DNA of 64,000 nt. It comes from Bradyrhizobium sp. ISRA430. GTDB lineage: Bacteria; Pseudomonadota; Alphaproteobacteria; Rhizobiales; Xanthobacteraceae. Within the stretch, counting starts at the first letter, position 1. Each line of letters starts with the position of its first letter. The position numbers and the translations under genes are program-made. Location of the stretch: NCBI RefSeq assembly GCF_029909975.1, contig NZ_CP094516.1:992001-1056000 (forward strand). The letters run 5' to 3'. A model generated the notes under the pieces. It was not told the DNA's origin. It searched no databases and saw nothing but the letters and a program-made list of their open reading frames with translations. Shown here one piece after another: positions 1-8,417 of the stretch.

Positions 1-1
1 C

Positions 2-658
2 GAGCTCGCCCGCGCCAATGGTCTCGAGCCGTCCGCCAAGCTCAAGCTCGGCACCAAGCTGACCGTACCCGGTGCCAAGACCGCCGCGGTCGCCGTGCCG
101 GTCGCTCCGGCGCCGGCTCTGGTTGCGCCGACACCCGTTGCCCAGCCCGCCGCGGTCGCGCCCGCCACCAAGGTCGCCGCCGCAACACCAGTTCAGAGTG
201 CTCGCCTGGCCCAGGCCACGGCGAACATCGAGGAGAAGCCCGCCGAGGCACCGAAGGCCGCGGACGCCACCGGCGCGCTGCCGACCTTCCGCTGGCCGGT
301 GCGTGGCAAGGTGATCACGACCTACGGCGCCAAGACCAATGGCAAGTCGAATGACGGTATCAACCTTGCAGTGCCCGAAGGCACGCCGGTCAAGGCGGCG
401 GAAGACGGCGTCGTTGCCTACTCCGGCAACGAGCTGAAGGGCTATGGCAATCTGGTCCTGGTGCGGCACTCCAACGGCTACGTCACCGCCTATGCCCATG
501 CGAGTGAACTGCTGGTGAAGCGCGGCGATACCATCAAGCGCGGCCAGGTCATTGCCAAGTCGGGTCAATCCGGGGAAGTGGCGTCGCCCCAGCTCCACTT
601 CGAGATCCGCAAGGGATCAAGCCCGGTTGACCCGCTTCAATTCCTGAACGGGGCGTGA
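2..658 (+). CDS. LysM/M23 (LytM) domain protein, NlpD-like, 5' end outside window
   Basis: Partial gene; 218 residues are visible. The first about 25 residues (ending KLKLGTKLTVPG) look like the end of a LysM peptidoglycan-binding repeat. An Ala/Pro/Val-rich linker follows, then an M23/LytM beta domain (about the last 130 residues, with GTPVKAAEDGVV and QLHFEIRKG). In active M23 peptidases the first metal ligands lie in an H-x-x-x-D motif; here the position reads SNDGIN, so both the His and the Asp are replaced. The later YAHAS and LHFE histidines remain. This pattern matches NlpD/EnvC-type degenerate LytM proteins, which activate amidases at the septum instead of cutting peptidoglycan. The amidase-activator role is inference. 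An interspersed repeat follows the stop codon. Confidence 0.85.
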   Translation, partial: ELARANGLEPSAKLKLGTKLTVPGAKTAAVAVPVAPAPALVAPTPVAQPAAVAPATKVAAATPVQSARLAQATANIEEKPAEAPKAADATGALPTFRWPVRGKVITTYGAKTNGKSNDGINLAVPEGTPVKAAEDGVVAYSGNELKGYGNLVLVRHSNGYVTAYAHASELLVKRGDTIKRGQVIAKSGQSGEVASPQLHFEIRKGSSPVDPLQFLNGA

Positions 659-856
659 GGCCTGAACTCGTCGTAGGGCAGGCTATCACCACACAGAGAC
701 TGTCATCGCCCGCCTTGTGCGCAATTGCGCACTGGAGCGGGCGATCCAGTATTCCAGAGACAGTGACGCGATCCGGAGAAGCCGCAGCGTACTGGATTCC
801 CCGCTTTCGCGGGGAATGACGGTGGTGCTTGGGGCGGCAGCCCCGGGGCCTACTGC
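659..856. repeat. Interspersed palindromic repeat between convergent genes
   Basis: The gap between the M23 gene and the DUF815 gene holds two nested inverted segments: CATCGCCCGCC facing GGCGGGCGAT-like sequence around 707-750, and a hairpin CCCCGC-TTTC-GCGGGG at about 798-815 inside a segment reading CTGGATTCCCCGC...GGGAATGACGG. The CTGGATT...AATGACGG layout recurs in variant form at 23.7 and 63.5 kb. No coding potential was seen. Confidence 0.6.
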
Positions 857-1828
857 CTACTTCACCGTCAGCTTCACACCCAGCCGTCCCGCCAGCTCCT
901 GCACGAACTGCCAGGCGACGCGGCCCGAGCGCGAGCCGCGCGTCGTCGACCATTCCAGCGCTTCGCGCTCCAGCGCCTCGTCGTCGATCTTGATGCCGAA
1001 ATGGCTGCAATAGCCGCGCACCATCGCGAGGTATTCGTCCTGGCTGCAACGGTGGAAACCGAGCCAGAGGCCGAAGCGGTCCGACAGCGAGACCTTCTCC
1101 TCGACCGCTTCGCCGGGATTGATTGCGGTCGAGCGCTCGTTCTCGATCATCTCGCGCGCCAGCAGATGGCGGCGGTTTGAGGTGGCGTAGAGAATGACGT
1201 TGTCTGGCCGGCCCTCGATGCCGCCTTCGAGCACGGCCTTGAGCGACTTGTACGAGGCGTCGTTCCCGTCGAAGGAGAGGTCGTCGCAGAACACGATGAA
1301 GCGGAAGGAGGAGGCCCGAAGCTGCTCCATCAGCGAGGGCAGGCTCTCGATGTCCTCGCGATGGATCTCGATCAGCTTCAACCTGTCAGCGGCGGCGCGG
1401 TCGGCATTGATGCTGGCGTGAGCGGCCTTCACCAGTGACGACTTGCCCATGCCGCGCGCGCCCCAGAGCAGCGCATTGTTGGCGGGCAGGCCGTCTGCGA
1501 AGCGCTCGGTGTTCTCCATGAGGATGTCGCGCATGCGGTCGACGCCCTTCAGCAGGAAGAGCTCGACACGGCTGACCCGCGGTACCGCCGAGAGGCGGCC
1601 GTCCGGGTGCCAGACGAAGGCATCGGCGCGGTCGAACGATTCGGCCACCGCGGCGGGGCTCGCCTGGGCGGAAAGGTGCGCCGCGATGGTCTCCAGCGCG
1701 CGGACGATGCGCTCCTGGGAGAGGTCGACGGGGGCTGCTGTGGGGCGTTTTGCCGCGACGCGGGCGGGCTTTCCGGCAGGGGTCTTGAGGCCTTTGCCGG
1801 CCGGGCTTTTACTTGGTTTTCTGGGCAT
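857..1828 (-). CDS. DUF815 family AAA ATPase
   Basis: 323-residue P-loop ATPase of the DUF815 family. Walker A is GARGMGKSSL and Walker B is FIVFCDDLSF; a VERSTAINPGE-like segment follows (ENERSTAINPGEAVEEKVSLSDRFGL), which is typical of the family. The N-terminal about 45 residues are Lys/Pro/Ala-rich and probably disordered. The start was set at MPRKPSK (1826-1828), because the longer frame upstream has no Shine-Dalgarno and runs into the yajC promoter region. The gene is divergent from yajC. Cellular role is unknown; the family is annotated only as a predicted ATPase. Confidence 0.88.
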   Translation of the reverse strand: MPRKPSKSPAGKGLKTPAGKPARVAAKRPTAAPVDLSQERIVRALETIAAHLSAQASPAAVAESFDRADAFVWHPDGRLSAVPRVSRVELFLLKGVDRMRDILMENTERFADGLPANNALLWGARGMGKSSLVKAAHASINADRAAADRLKLIEIHREDIESLPSLMEQLRASSFRFIVFCDDLSFDGNDASYKSLKAVLEGGIEGRPDNVILYATSNRRHLLAREMIENERSTAINPGEAVEEKVSLSDRFGLWLGFHRCSQDEYLAMVRGYCSHFGIKIDDEALEREALEWSTTRGSRSGRVAWQFVQELAGRLGVKLTVK

Positions 1829-2008
1829 GTCCGAAGTTCCTGAGAACGCAGCCTTATCGGGCCTCAAGGCCCGCCGCAAGGTGGCCAAATCGACGGTCTG
1901 GCAGCGTTGCAATTGGGGCGCTGGCCGCTATAGTCCGCGCGAATTTGACCGAGCCGGTCGCCCAACGGGCCTGACCGGCTTTCCCCCGTTCTCACGAGGA
2001 CCGTCCGT

Positions 2009-2365
2009 ATGTTCATTACCCCTGCGTATGCCCAGGCTGCGGGCGCTGGCGACACCAACAGCATGTTGATGTCGCTGCTGCCGTTCGCCCTGATCTTCGT
2101 GATCATGTACTTCCTGATTCTGCGGCCGCAGCAGAAGAAGGTGCGCGACCATGCCGACCTCGTGAAGAACATCCGCCGCGGCGACACCGTGGTGACCTCG
2201 GGCGGCCTCGTCGGCAAGGTCACCAAGGTCGTCGACGACGACCAGATCGAGTTCGAAATTTCCGACGGCGTGCGCGTGCGGCAGATGCGCCAGATGATCT
2301 CCGGCGTGCGCGCCAAGGGCGAGCCGGCCAAGGAAAGCGCCAAGGACGACACCTCGGCGAGCTGA
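2009..2365 (+). CDS. yajC: Sec translocase accessory subunit YajC
   Basis: 118-residue protein with one N-terminal transmembrane helix (about residues 24-40, SLLPFALIFVIMYFLIL) followed by RPQQKK and a short cytoplasmic domain containing GDTVVTSGGLVGKV, the hallmark of YajC. It forms the first gene of yajC-secD-secF; secD begins 47 nt downstream. YajC associates with SecDF in the inner membrane next to SecYEG. Confidence 0.96.
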   Translation: MFITPAYAQAAGAGDTNSMLMSLLPFALIFVIMYFLILRPQQKKVRDHADLVKNIRRGDTVVTSGGLVGKVTKVVDDDQIEFEISDGVRVRQMRQMISGVRAKGEPAKESAKDDTSAS

Positions 2366-2412
2366 GCGCTCGCGCGAGCCTCGAGAATCTCCTGATCTGA
2401 CAGGTCCAGTCG

Positions 2413-4011
2413 ATGTTGTATTTCACGCGGTGGAGGGCGCTGGGGATTATCCTGACAGCGCTGATCGTGTGCCTCTGCGCGGTCCCGAACTTCTTCCCCG
2501 AGGCGCAGGTCAAGACCTGGCCCGCCTGGGCGCAGCGCCGGCTCGTGCTGGGCCTCGACCTGCAGGGCGGTTCCTATCTGCTGCTCGAGGTCGATTCCAA
2601 CTACGTGAAGAAAGAGAAGCTCGACCAGGTCCGCGACGATGTCCGCCGCGCCCTGCGCGAGGCCAAGATCGGTTACACCGGCCTCGTGACCCGCGGCGAC
2701 GCGGTCGAGGTCCGCGTCAAGGACACCGACCTGCAGCCCGCGCTCGCCAAGCTGCGTGACCTCGCGCAGCCGATCGGCGGCCTTTTAGGCTCGGGTTCGC
2801 AACGTGACCTGGAGGTCACCGATGCCGGCGGCGGCCTGATTCGGTTGGCGCTGTCGCAGCCCGCGATGGTCGAGCGCATGCGCCGCACGATCGAGCAGTC
2901 GATCCAGATCGTCGAGCGCCGCGTCAACGAGCTCGGCACCGTCGAGCCGGTGATCCAGCGCCAGGGCAATGACCGCATCCTGGTGCAGGTGCCGGGGCTT
3001 CAGGATCCGACGCATCTGAAGGAGCTGCTCGGCAAGACCGCGAAGATGGAATTCCGGATGGTCGATACTTCGATATCGCCGGACCAGGCGCAGCAGGGCA
3101 GGCTGCCGCCGGAATCCGAGCTCCTGATGAGCACGAGCTCGCCGAAGGTGCCTTACGTCGTCAAGAAGCAGGTGCTGGTCTCGGGCGGTGAGCTCACCGA
3201 TGCGCAGCCCGGTTTCGACCAGCGCACCAACGAGCCGATCGTCAGCTTCCGCTTCAATTCGGTCGGCGCCCGCAAGTTCGCGCAGGCCACGACCGAAAAT
3301 GTCGGGCTGCCGTTTGCAATCGTGCTCGACAATGAGGTGATCTCGGCGCCGGTGATCCGCGAGCCGATCACCGGCGGGCAGGGGCAGATCTCCGGCAATT
3401 TCACCGTCCAGTCCGCCAACGACCTCGCCGTGCTGTTGCGCGCCGGCGCACTGCCGGCGCCGCTCACGGTTGTCGAGGAGCGCACGGTGGGTCCCGGCCT
3501 CGGCCAGGACTCTATCGAGAAGGGCGAGCTTGCCGCCTATGTCGGCTCGATCATGGTCATCGTGTTCATGCTGTTGACCTACCGGCTGTTCGGCCTGTTC
3601 GCCAACATTGCGGTGGCGATCAACGTCGCCATGATCTTCGGGCTGTTGTCGCTGCTCAACGCCACGCTGACGCTGCCCGGCATCGCCGGCATCGTGCTCA
3701 CCGTCGGCATCGCGGTCGACTCCAACGTGCTGATCTACGAGCGCATCCGCGAGGAGCTCCGCGGTGGCCGCAACGCCATCTCGGCGATCGACGCCGGCTT
3801 CAAGCGGGCGCTGGCGACCATCCTCGATTCCAACATCACGACCTTCATTGCCGCCGCTGTGCTGTTCTACATCGGCACCGGTCCGGTGCGCGGCTTCGCC
3901 GTGACGCTTGGCATCGGCATCATCACCACGGTGTTCACCGCCTTCACGCTGACCCGGCTGATCGTGGCCGGGTGGGTGCGGTGGAAGCGGCCGCAGAGCG
4001 TGCCGATCTAG
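2413..4011 (+). CDS. secD: Protein translocase subunit SecD
   Basis: 532 residues, six predicted membrane helices: one near the N terminus (residues 7-24) and five in the C-terminal third. The large periplasmic P1 domain lies between them. Diagnostic segments are GLDLQGGSYLLLEVD after the first helix and the conserved TVGIAVDSNVLIYERIREE in the membrane domain, whose acidic/Arg residues belong to the proton path of SecDF. SecD and SecF use the proton gradient to pull translocating proteins to the periplasmic side. secF follows after 11 nt, consistent with one transcript. Confidence 0.97.
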   Translation: MLYFTRWRALGIILTALIVCLCAVPNFFPEAQVKTWPAWAQRRLVLGLDLQGGSYLLLEVDSNYVKKEKLDQVRDDVRRALREAKIGYTGLVTRGDAVEVRVKDTDLQPALAKLRDLAQPIGGLLGSGSQRDLEVTDAGGGLIRLALSQPAMVERMRRTIEQSIQIVERRVNELGTVEPVIQRQGNDRILVQVPGLQDPTHLKELLGKTAKMEFRMVDTSISPDQAQQGRLPPESELLMSTSSPKVPYVVKKQVLVSGGELTDAQPGFDQRTNEPIVSFRFNSVGARKFAQATTENVGLPFAIVLDNEVISAPVIREPITGGQGQISGNFTVQSANDLAVLLRAGALPAPLTVVEERTVGPGLGQDSIEKGELAAYVGSIMVIVFMLLTYRLFGLFANIAVAINVAMIFGLLSLLNATLTLPGIAGIVLTVGIAVDSNVLIYERIREELRGGRNAISAIDAGFKRALATILDSNITTFIAAAVLFYIGTGPVRGFAVTLGIGIITTVFTAFTLTRLIVAGWVRWKRPQSVPI

Positions 4012-4022
4012 GAGCTAAGACC

Positions 4023-5042
4023 GTGACCCACTACGTTCTCATCGGGCTTGGCGTCCTGATTGCCATTCTCACCGTCGTTGCCGCGCTCGGCGTGCTGCCG
4101 TCGCTGCGCATCGTCCCGGACGACACGCATTTCGACTTCACGCGCTTCCGCCGCATCAGCTTCCCGATCTCGGCGGCGCTGTCGATCGTCGCGATCACGC
4201 TGTTCTTCACCCATGGCCTGAATTTCGGCATCGACTTCCGTGGCGGCACGCTGCTCGAGGTGCAGGCCAAGTCCGGCACCGCCGACATCGCTGCGATGCG
4301 CACCACGCTCGATGCCTTGCGTCTCGGCGAAGTCCAGTTGCAGCAGTTCGGCGGCCCCGAGAACGTCCTGATCCGTGTCGCGGAGCAGCCGGGTGGTGAT
4401 GCTGCCCAGCAGGAGGCAGTGCAGAAGGTCCGCGGTGCGCTCGGCGATACCGTCGAATACCGCCGCGTCGAGGTGGTGGGACCGCGCGTGTCCGGCGAGC
4501 TGCTGGCCTTCGGCATGCTCGGCCTGATGCTCGCGATCGTCGCGATCCTGATCTATCTCTGGTTCCGCTTCGAATGGCAGTTCGCGTTAGGGGCCATGAT
4601 CGCCAACGTGCACGACATCGTGCTGACGATCGGCTTCATGTCGATCAGCCAGGTCGATTTCGACCTGACCAGCATCGCGGCGCTTCTGACCATTCTGGGC
4701 TATTCGCTGAACGATACAGTGGTCATCTATGACCGTATCCGTGAAATGCTGCGGCGCTATAAGAAGATGCCGATGCCGCAGCTTCTCAACGAGTCCATCA
4801 ACTCGACGCTGTCGCGCTCGATCATCACCCATGTCACGGTGACGCTCGCGCTGCTCGCGCTGCTCCTGTTCGGCGGCCATGCCATCCACAGCTTCACCGC
4901 GGTGATGATGTTCGGCGTGGTGCTGGTCGGCACCTACACCTCGATCTTCATCGCGGCGCCGATCCTGATCTATCTCGGCGTGGGCACGCATCGTGAAGAC
5001 ACCGCGGATACGGCTGCGCCGGCAAAGAAAAATCGGCCATGA
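4023..5042 (+). CDS. secF: Protein translocase subunit SecF
   Basis: 339 residues with six predicted helices and the SecF signature FGIDFRGGTLLEVQ, plus SLNDTVVIYDRIRE in the membrane domain. A GTG start at 4023 was chosen because AGGAGCTAAGACC places a Shine-Dalgarno just upstream (4011-4016). A longer in-frame ATG at 3972 lies inside secD and would add 17 non-conserved residues. The C terminus is hydrophilic (Lys/Ala/Asp-rich). Partner of SecD in the same operon. Confidence 0.96.
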   Translation: MTHYVLIGLGVLIAILTVVAALGVLPSLRIVPDDTHFDFTRFRRISFPISAALSIVAITLFFTHGLNFGIDFRGGTLLEVQAKSGTADIAAMRTTLDALRLGEVQLQQFGGPENVLIRVAEQPGGDAAQQEAVQKVRGALGDTVEYRRVEVVGPRVSGELLAFGMLGLMLAIVAILIYLWFRFEWQFALGAMIANVHDIVLTIGFMSISQVDFDLTSIAALLTILGYSLNDTVVIYDRIREMLRRYKKMPMPQLLNESINSTLSRSIITHVTVTLALLALLLFGGHAIHSFTAVMMFGVVLVGTYTSIFIAAPILIYLGVGTHREDTADTAAPAKKNRP

Positions 5043-5102
5043 TCCGAACCGCGTGCCCTCGCACGAGTTTGCGAGGGCAGTAGGCCAATTCGGACGAAGC
5101 GC

Positions 5103-5486
5103 ATGACCGGCGATCCCAACGCTCCGCATTTCCCGCGCTCGGCGCCGATCGAAGCCTATGGCAAGGGCGGCTTCGCTTTTGCCGGGATGTCGCATCGAGG
5201 CTCGCTGCTCTGCCTGCCTGACGCGATCTGGGCCTGGGACGTGACCGATCCCGCGAAGATCGACCGTTATTCGCTGGATCGGGTGTTCGCGGCCGCCAAC
5301 AGCATCGACACATTGCTGATCGGAACCGGAACCGGCCTCTGGCTGCCGCCGCCGGAGCTGCGCCAGGCGCTGAAGGCGGTGAGGGTGGTGCTGGATACGA
5401 TGCAGACCGGGCCCGCGGTACGCACCTACAACATCATGATCGGCGAACGGCGGCGTGTCGCGGCCGCCTTGATCGCCGTGCCATGA
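5103..5486 (+). CDS. Mth938-like domain protein (NDUFAF3-related)
   Basis: 127-residue single-domain Mth938-like/DUF498 protein. Recognisable elements are PIEAYGKGGFAFAGMSHRGSL near the N terminus and DTLLIGTGTGLWLPPPELRQAL in the middle, ending in a Rossmann-like alpha/beta fold. Human NDUFAF3, a mitochondrial complex I assembly factor, belongs to the same family. The gene sits 60 nt after secF and its stop overlaps the next start by 4 nt (ATGA), so the two downstream products are probably translationally coupled. A role in complex I assembly or membrane insertion in this bacterium is inference from the family and neighbours. Confidence 0.85.
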   Translation: MTGDPNAPHFPRSAPIEAYGKGGFAFAGMSHRGSLLCLPDAIWAWDVTDPAKIDRYSLDRVFAAANSIDTLLIGTGTGLWLPPPELRQALKAVRVVLDTMQTGPAVRTYNIMIGERRRVAAALIAVP

Positions 5487-6346
5487 GCAGCACTGCGCCT
5501 TCTGCCGATGCCGTCGCCTTCTGCGCCGATCTCGTGCGCAGCCACGACTTCCCGCGTTATGTCGCAACCCTGTTCGTGCCCGCCGCCGAGCGCCGCGCGC
5601 TGCTCGCGCTCTACGCCTTCAATGTCGAGATCGTCCGCGTACGCGACCAGGTGAGCCAGCCCTTGCCCGGCGAAATCCGCCTGCAATGGTGGACCGACAT
5701 GCTGGCGGGCCATGCGCATGGCAGCGCCGAGGGCAACCCGGTGGCCGCCGAGCTCCTGCGCGCGATCCGCGAATTCGATCTGCCGGTTGAACCGTTGTCG
5801 CTGCTCGTCGACGAGCACCAGTTCGATCTCTACAACGATCCGATGCCGACCATGTCGGCCCTGGAAGGCTATCTGGATGCGACCTCTTCGGCGCTGCTCG
5901 CGCTGGCAGCCCGGATCGTGGCGCCGCCATGGGCGGCGATGGAGCACCTTGCACGCCATGCCGGGCTCGCCCAGGGCATGGTGCAGGTCGTCGCCAACCT
6001 GCCGCGCGATGCCGCGCGCCGGCAATTGTTCCTGCCGCAGCAGATTCTCGAGAGCCATGGCTGCCGCATGGAGGACGTGTTCGCCGGCCAGCAGACGCCC
6101 GCTCTGCGCGCCGTTCTCGATCAGCTCTTCAATGAAGCGCGGCAGCACCTCGCAACGGCCGCTTCGCTGCTGGCTGAGGTGCCGGCATCGGCACGATCAG
6201 CATTTTTGCCCCTGAGCCAGGCGCGCGCCGACCTGAGGCGGCTGTCGCGGGCGGATCGCAATCCGTTCACGCCGGCCCCGCCGTCGAGACTGCGCACGCT
6301 ATGGACGCTGTGGCGGGCCTCGCGGTCGCGTGAATTTACCAAATAG
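5483..6346 (+). CDS. Squalene/phytoene synthase-like protein, NDUFAF6 type
   Basis: 287 residues with the all-helical squalene/phytoene synthase fold. The catalytic aspartate motif DDxxD is absent: the first motif reads NVEIVRVRDQVSQP and the second DLYNDPMPTMSALEGYLDAT. That replacement pattern, together with RLQWWTD and RRQLFLPQQIL, resembles human NDUFAF6 (C8orf38), a non-catalytic complex I assembly factor, more than isoprenoid synthases. The start overlaps the preceding Mth938-like gene by 4 nt. A squalene or hopanoid role is unlikely without the metal-binding aspartates, though automatic pipelines would label it phytoene synthase. Confidence 0.85.
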   Translation: MSSTAPSADAVAFCADLVRSHDFPRYVATLFVPAAERRALLALYAFNVEIVRVRDQVSQPLPGEIRLQWWTDMLAGHAHGSAEGNPVAAELLRAIREFDLPVEPLSLLVDEHQFDLYNDPMPTMSALEGYLDATSSALLALAARIVAPPWAAMEHLARHAGLAQGMVQVVANLPRDAARRQLFLPQQILESHGCRMEDVFAGQQTPALRAVLDQLFNEARQHLATAASLLAEVPASARSAFLPLSQARADLRRLSRADRNPFTPAPPSRLRTLWTLWRASRSREFTK

Positions 6347-6391
6347 CGGCCCGCATATCGCCTGGACCGGCCAAATGCTCTATGCTGTCCT

Positions 6392-7654
6392 ATGGCTGAG
6401 TTGTCCCAAACCGCATCTTCGACGACGGTTGACCCGGTCGATCTGACCGGCCTTCCGGTTGCGCCGGCTGATATCCGTGCCGCGGCCGACATCGTTCGGG
6501 GTGCCGTCGTCGAAACGCCCTGCAACTACAGCCGGACGCTAAGCAGCATCTGCGGCTGCGACATCTGGCTTAAATTCGAGAACCTCCAGTTCACCTCCTC
6601 GTTCAAGGAGCGCGGTGCTCTCAACCGGCTCACGGCCTTGATGCCGGAGGAACGCACGCGGGGCGTGATCGCCATGTCGGCGGGAAACCACGCGCAAGGT
6701 GTCGCCTATCACGCCAAGCGGCTCGGCATTCCCGCCACCATCGTGATGCCGGTCGGCACGCCGATGGTGAAGGTCGAGAACACCAGGCACCACGGCGCCG
6801 AGGTGATCGTCACCGGTGCGACGCTGGAGGAGGCCGCTGCGTTTGCACGAAGCCATGGCGAGGCCCGCGGCATGATCTTCGTCCACCCCTATGACGATCC
6901 GCTCGTCATCGCGGGGCAGGGCACGGTCGGGCTGGAAATGCTTCAGGCGGTGCCGGAGCTGGATACGCTGGTCGTCCCGATCGGCGGCGGCGGACTGATC
7001 AGCGGCATCGCCATTGCCGCGAAGTCGCTGAAGCCTTCATTGCGGATATTGGGTGTCGAGGCCTGGCTCTATCCCTCGATGTACAACGCGATTCACGACG
7101 GCAACCTGCCCGCGCGCGGCGACACGCTGGCCGAAGGCATTGCGGTGAAATCGCCCGGCAAGATCACCATGGAGATCGTCCGCCGTCTCGTCGACGACAT
7201 CGCGCTCGTGAATGAAGCCGAGCTCGAGCGCGCGGTCGCGAGCCTGATCTCGATCGAGAAGACGGTGGTTGAGGGCGCCGGTGCCGCCGGCCTTGCCGCG
7301 ATCATGTCCGATCCGTCCCGCTTTGCCGGCCAGAAGGTTGGCCTGGTCCTCAGCGGCGGCAATATCGACACGCGGCTGATCGCCTCCGTCCTGACTCGCG
7401 AGCTCGCGCGCGAGGGACGGCTGACCCAACTGTCGCTCGATATCCCCGACCGGCCGGGCCAGCTCGCTGCGGTAGCTGCGCTGCTCGCCGAGGCCGGAGC
7501 CAACATCATCGAGGTCTCGCACCAGCGGACGTTCTCTGACCTTCCGGCCAAGGCGACGCTGCTGCAACTGGTCATCGAGACGCGCGACAGCGCGCATCTC
7601 GACGAAGTCATGGCCAGACTCAGCGCGTCCGGCCTGAGCGCGCGCTGCACCTGA
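6392..7654 (+). CDS. Threonine ammonia-lyase (PLP-dependent, with ACT domain)
   Basis: 420-residue fold-type II PLP enzyme. The PLP lysine is K72 in SSFKERGA, the phosphate-binding glycine loop is PIGGGGLISG near residue 195, and VLSGGNID lies near residue 325. The last about 75 residues (LSLDIPDRPGQLAAVAALL) form one ACT-like domain, typical of the shorter TdcB/IlvA class. The enzyme deaminates threonine to 2-oxobutanoate, the first step toward isoleucine. It is a single gene with a 45-nt upstream gap. Allosteric control by isoleucine is expected from the ACT domain but not shown by sequence. Confidence 0.92.
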   Translation: MAELSQTASSTTVDPVDLTGLPVAPADIRAAADIVRGAVVETPCNYSRTLSSICGCDIWLKFENLQFTSSFKERGALNRLTALMPEERTRGVIAMSAGNHAQGVAYHAKRLGIPATIVMPVGTPMVKVENTRHHGAEVIVTGATLEEAAAFARSHGEARGMIFVHPYDDPLVIAGQGTVGLEMLQAVPELDTLVVPIGGGGLISGIAIAAKSLKPSLRILGVEAWLYPSMYNAIHDGNLPARGDTLAEGIAVKSPGKITMEIVRRLVDDIALVNEAELERAVASLISIEKTVVEGAGAAGLAAIMSDPSRFAGQKVGLVLSGGNIDTRLIASVLTRELAREGRLTQLSLDIPDRPGQLAAVAALLAEAGANIIEVSHQRTFSDLPAKATLLQLVIETRDSAHLDEVMARLSASGLSARCT

Positions 7655-7887
7655 GCGGCGTGCGACTATTCGAATGAAGCGCATTCGTCGTATCTTGCGT
7701 CCACATTCCAATTTCGACCGTGGCAGCGGGACGCTTTGAGAGATTTTGCCGGCTCCGAACGCGATATTTGAACACGCGCCACTGCGGCAAGTTGGCCACC
7801 CATGGTGACAGCCAGGCGAACAAGATTCTAAGCTGACGCGCGCTTGGGGAATGGGCACGCTTTGAGTTGGAACTGAAAGGACTCGCG

Positions 7888-8361
7888 ATGGCGAAGAACA
7901 CGATTTGCCTCTGGTATGACAAGGACGCCGAAGCTGCTGCCCGCTTCTATGCCGAGACGTTTCCCGACAGCGCAGTGCACGCTGTCCACCGCGCTCCCAG
8001 CGACTATCCGTCCGGCAACGCAGGCGATGTGCTGACGGTCGAGTTCACTGTTGCCGGCGTCGCCTGTCTCGGCCTCAACGGCGGTCCCGTGTTCAAGCAC
8101 AACGAGGCCTTCTCGTTCCAGATCGCCACCGACGATCAGGACGAGACAGACCGCTACTGGAACGCCATCGTCGGCAATGGCGGGCAGGAAAGCGCTTGCG
8201 GCTGGTGCAAGGACAAATGGGGCGTTTCCTGGCAGATCACGCCGCGCGTGCTCACCAAGGCGTTGGCGGCCGGCGGTGCCGAAGCAAAGCGCGCATTCGA
8301 AGCGATGATGGGCATGACGAAGATCGATGTCGCCGCAATCAAGGCGGCGCGCCGCGGTTGA
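7888..8361 (+). CDS. VOC family protein (PhnB / 3-demethylubiquinone-like)
   Basis: 157-residue single-copy vicinal oxygen chelate protein of the PhnB-like type: TICLWYDKDAEAAARFYAETFPDS at the start, a VEFTVAGVACLGLNGGP strand, and CGWCKDKWGVSWQITP near the end. The start at 7888 follows a GAAAGG ribosome site 8 nt upstream (7875-7880); the earlier ATG at 7867 lies before that site. The substrate is unknown and such proteins act as dimers. The gene stands alone in a 230-nt intergenic region with no other visible element. Confidence 0.87.
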   Translation: MAKNTICLWYDKDAEAAARFYAETFPDSAVHAVHRAPSDYPSGNAGDVLTVEFTVAGVACLGLNGGPVFKHNEAFSFQIATDDQDETDRYWNAIVGNGGQESACGWCKDKWGVSWQITPRVLTKALAAGGAEAKRAFEAMMGMTKIDVAAIKAARRG

Positions 8362-8417
8362 CGTCGCCGGCACTTTGTCCGCCGCGTTGATCGAGACGGT
8401 GCGCTAACGATGCCGTC

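Noticed and set aside
5483-6346. Function as phytoene or squalene synthase
   Set aside because: The aspartate-rich metal motifs are missing and the sequence resembles NDUFAF6.
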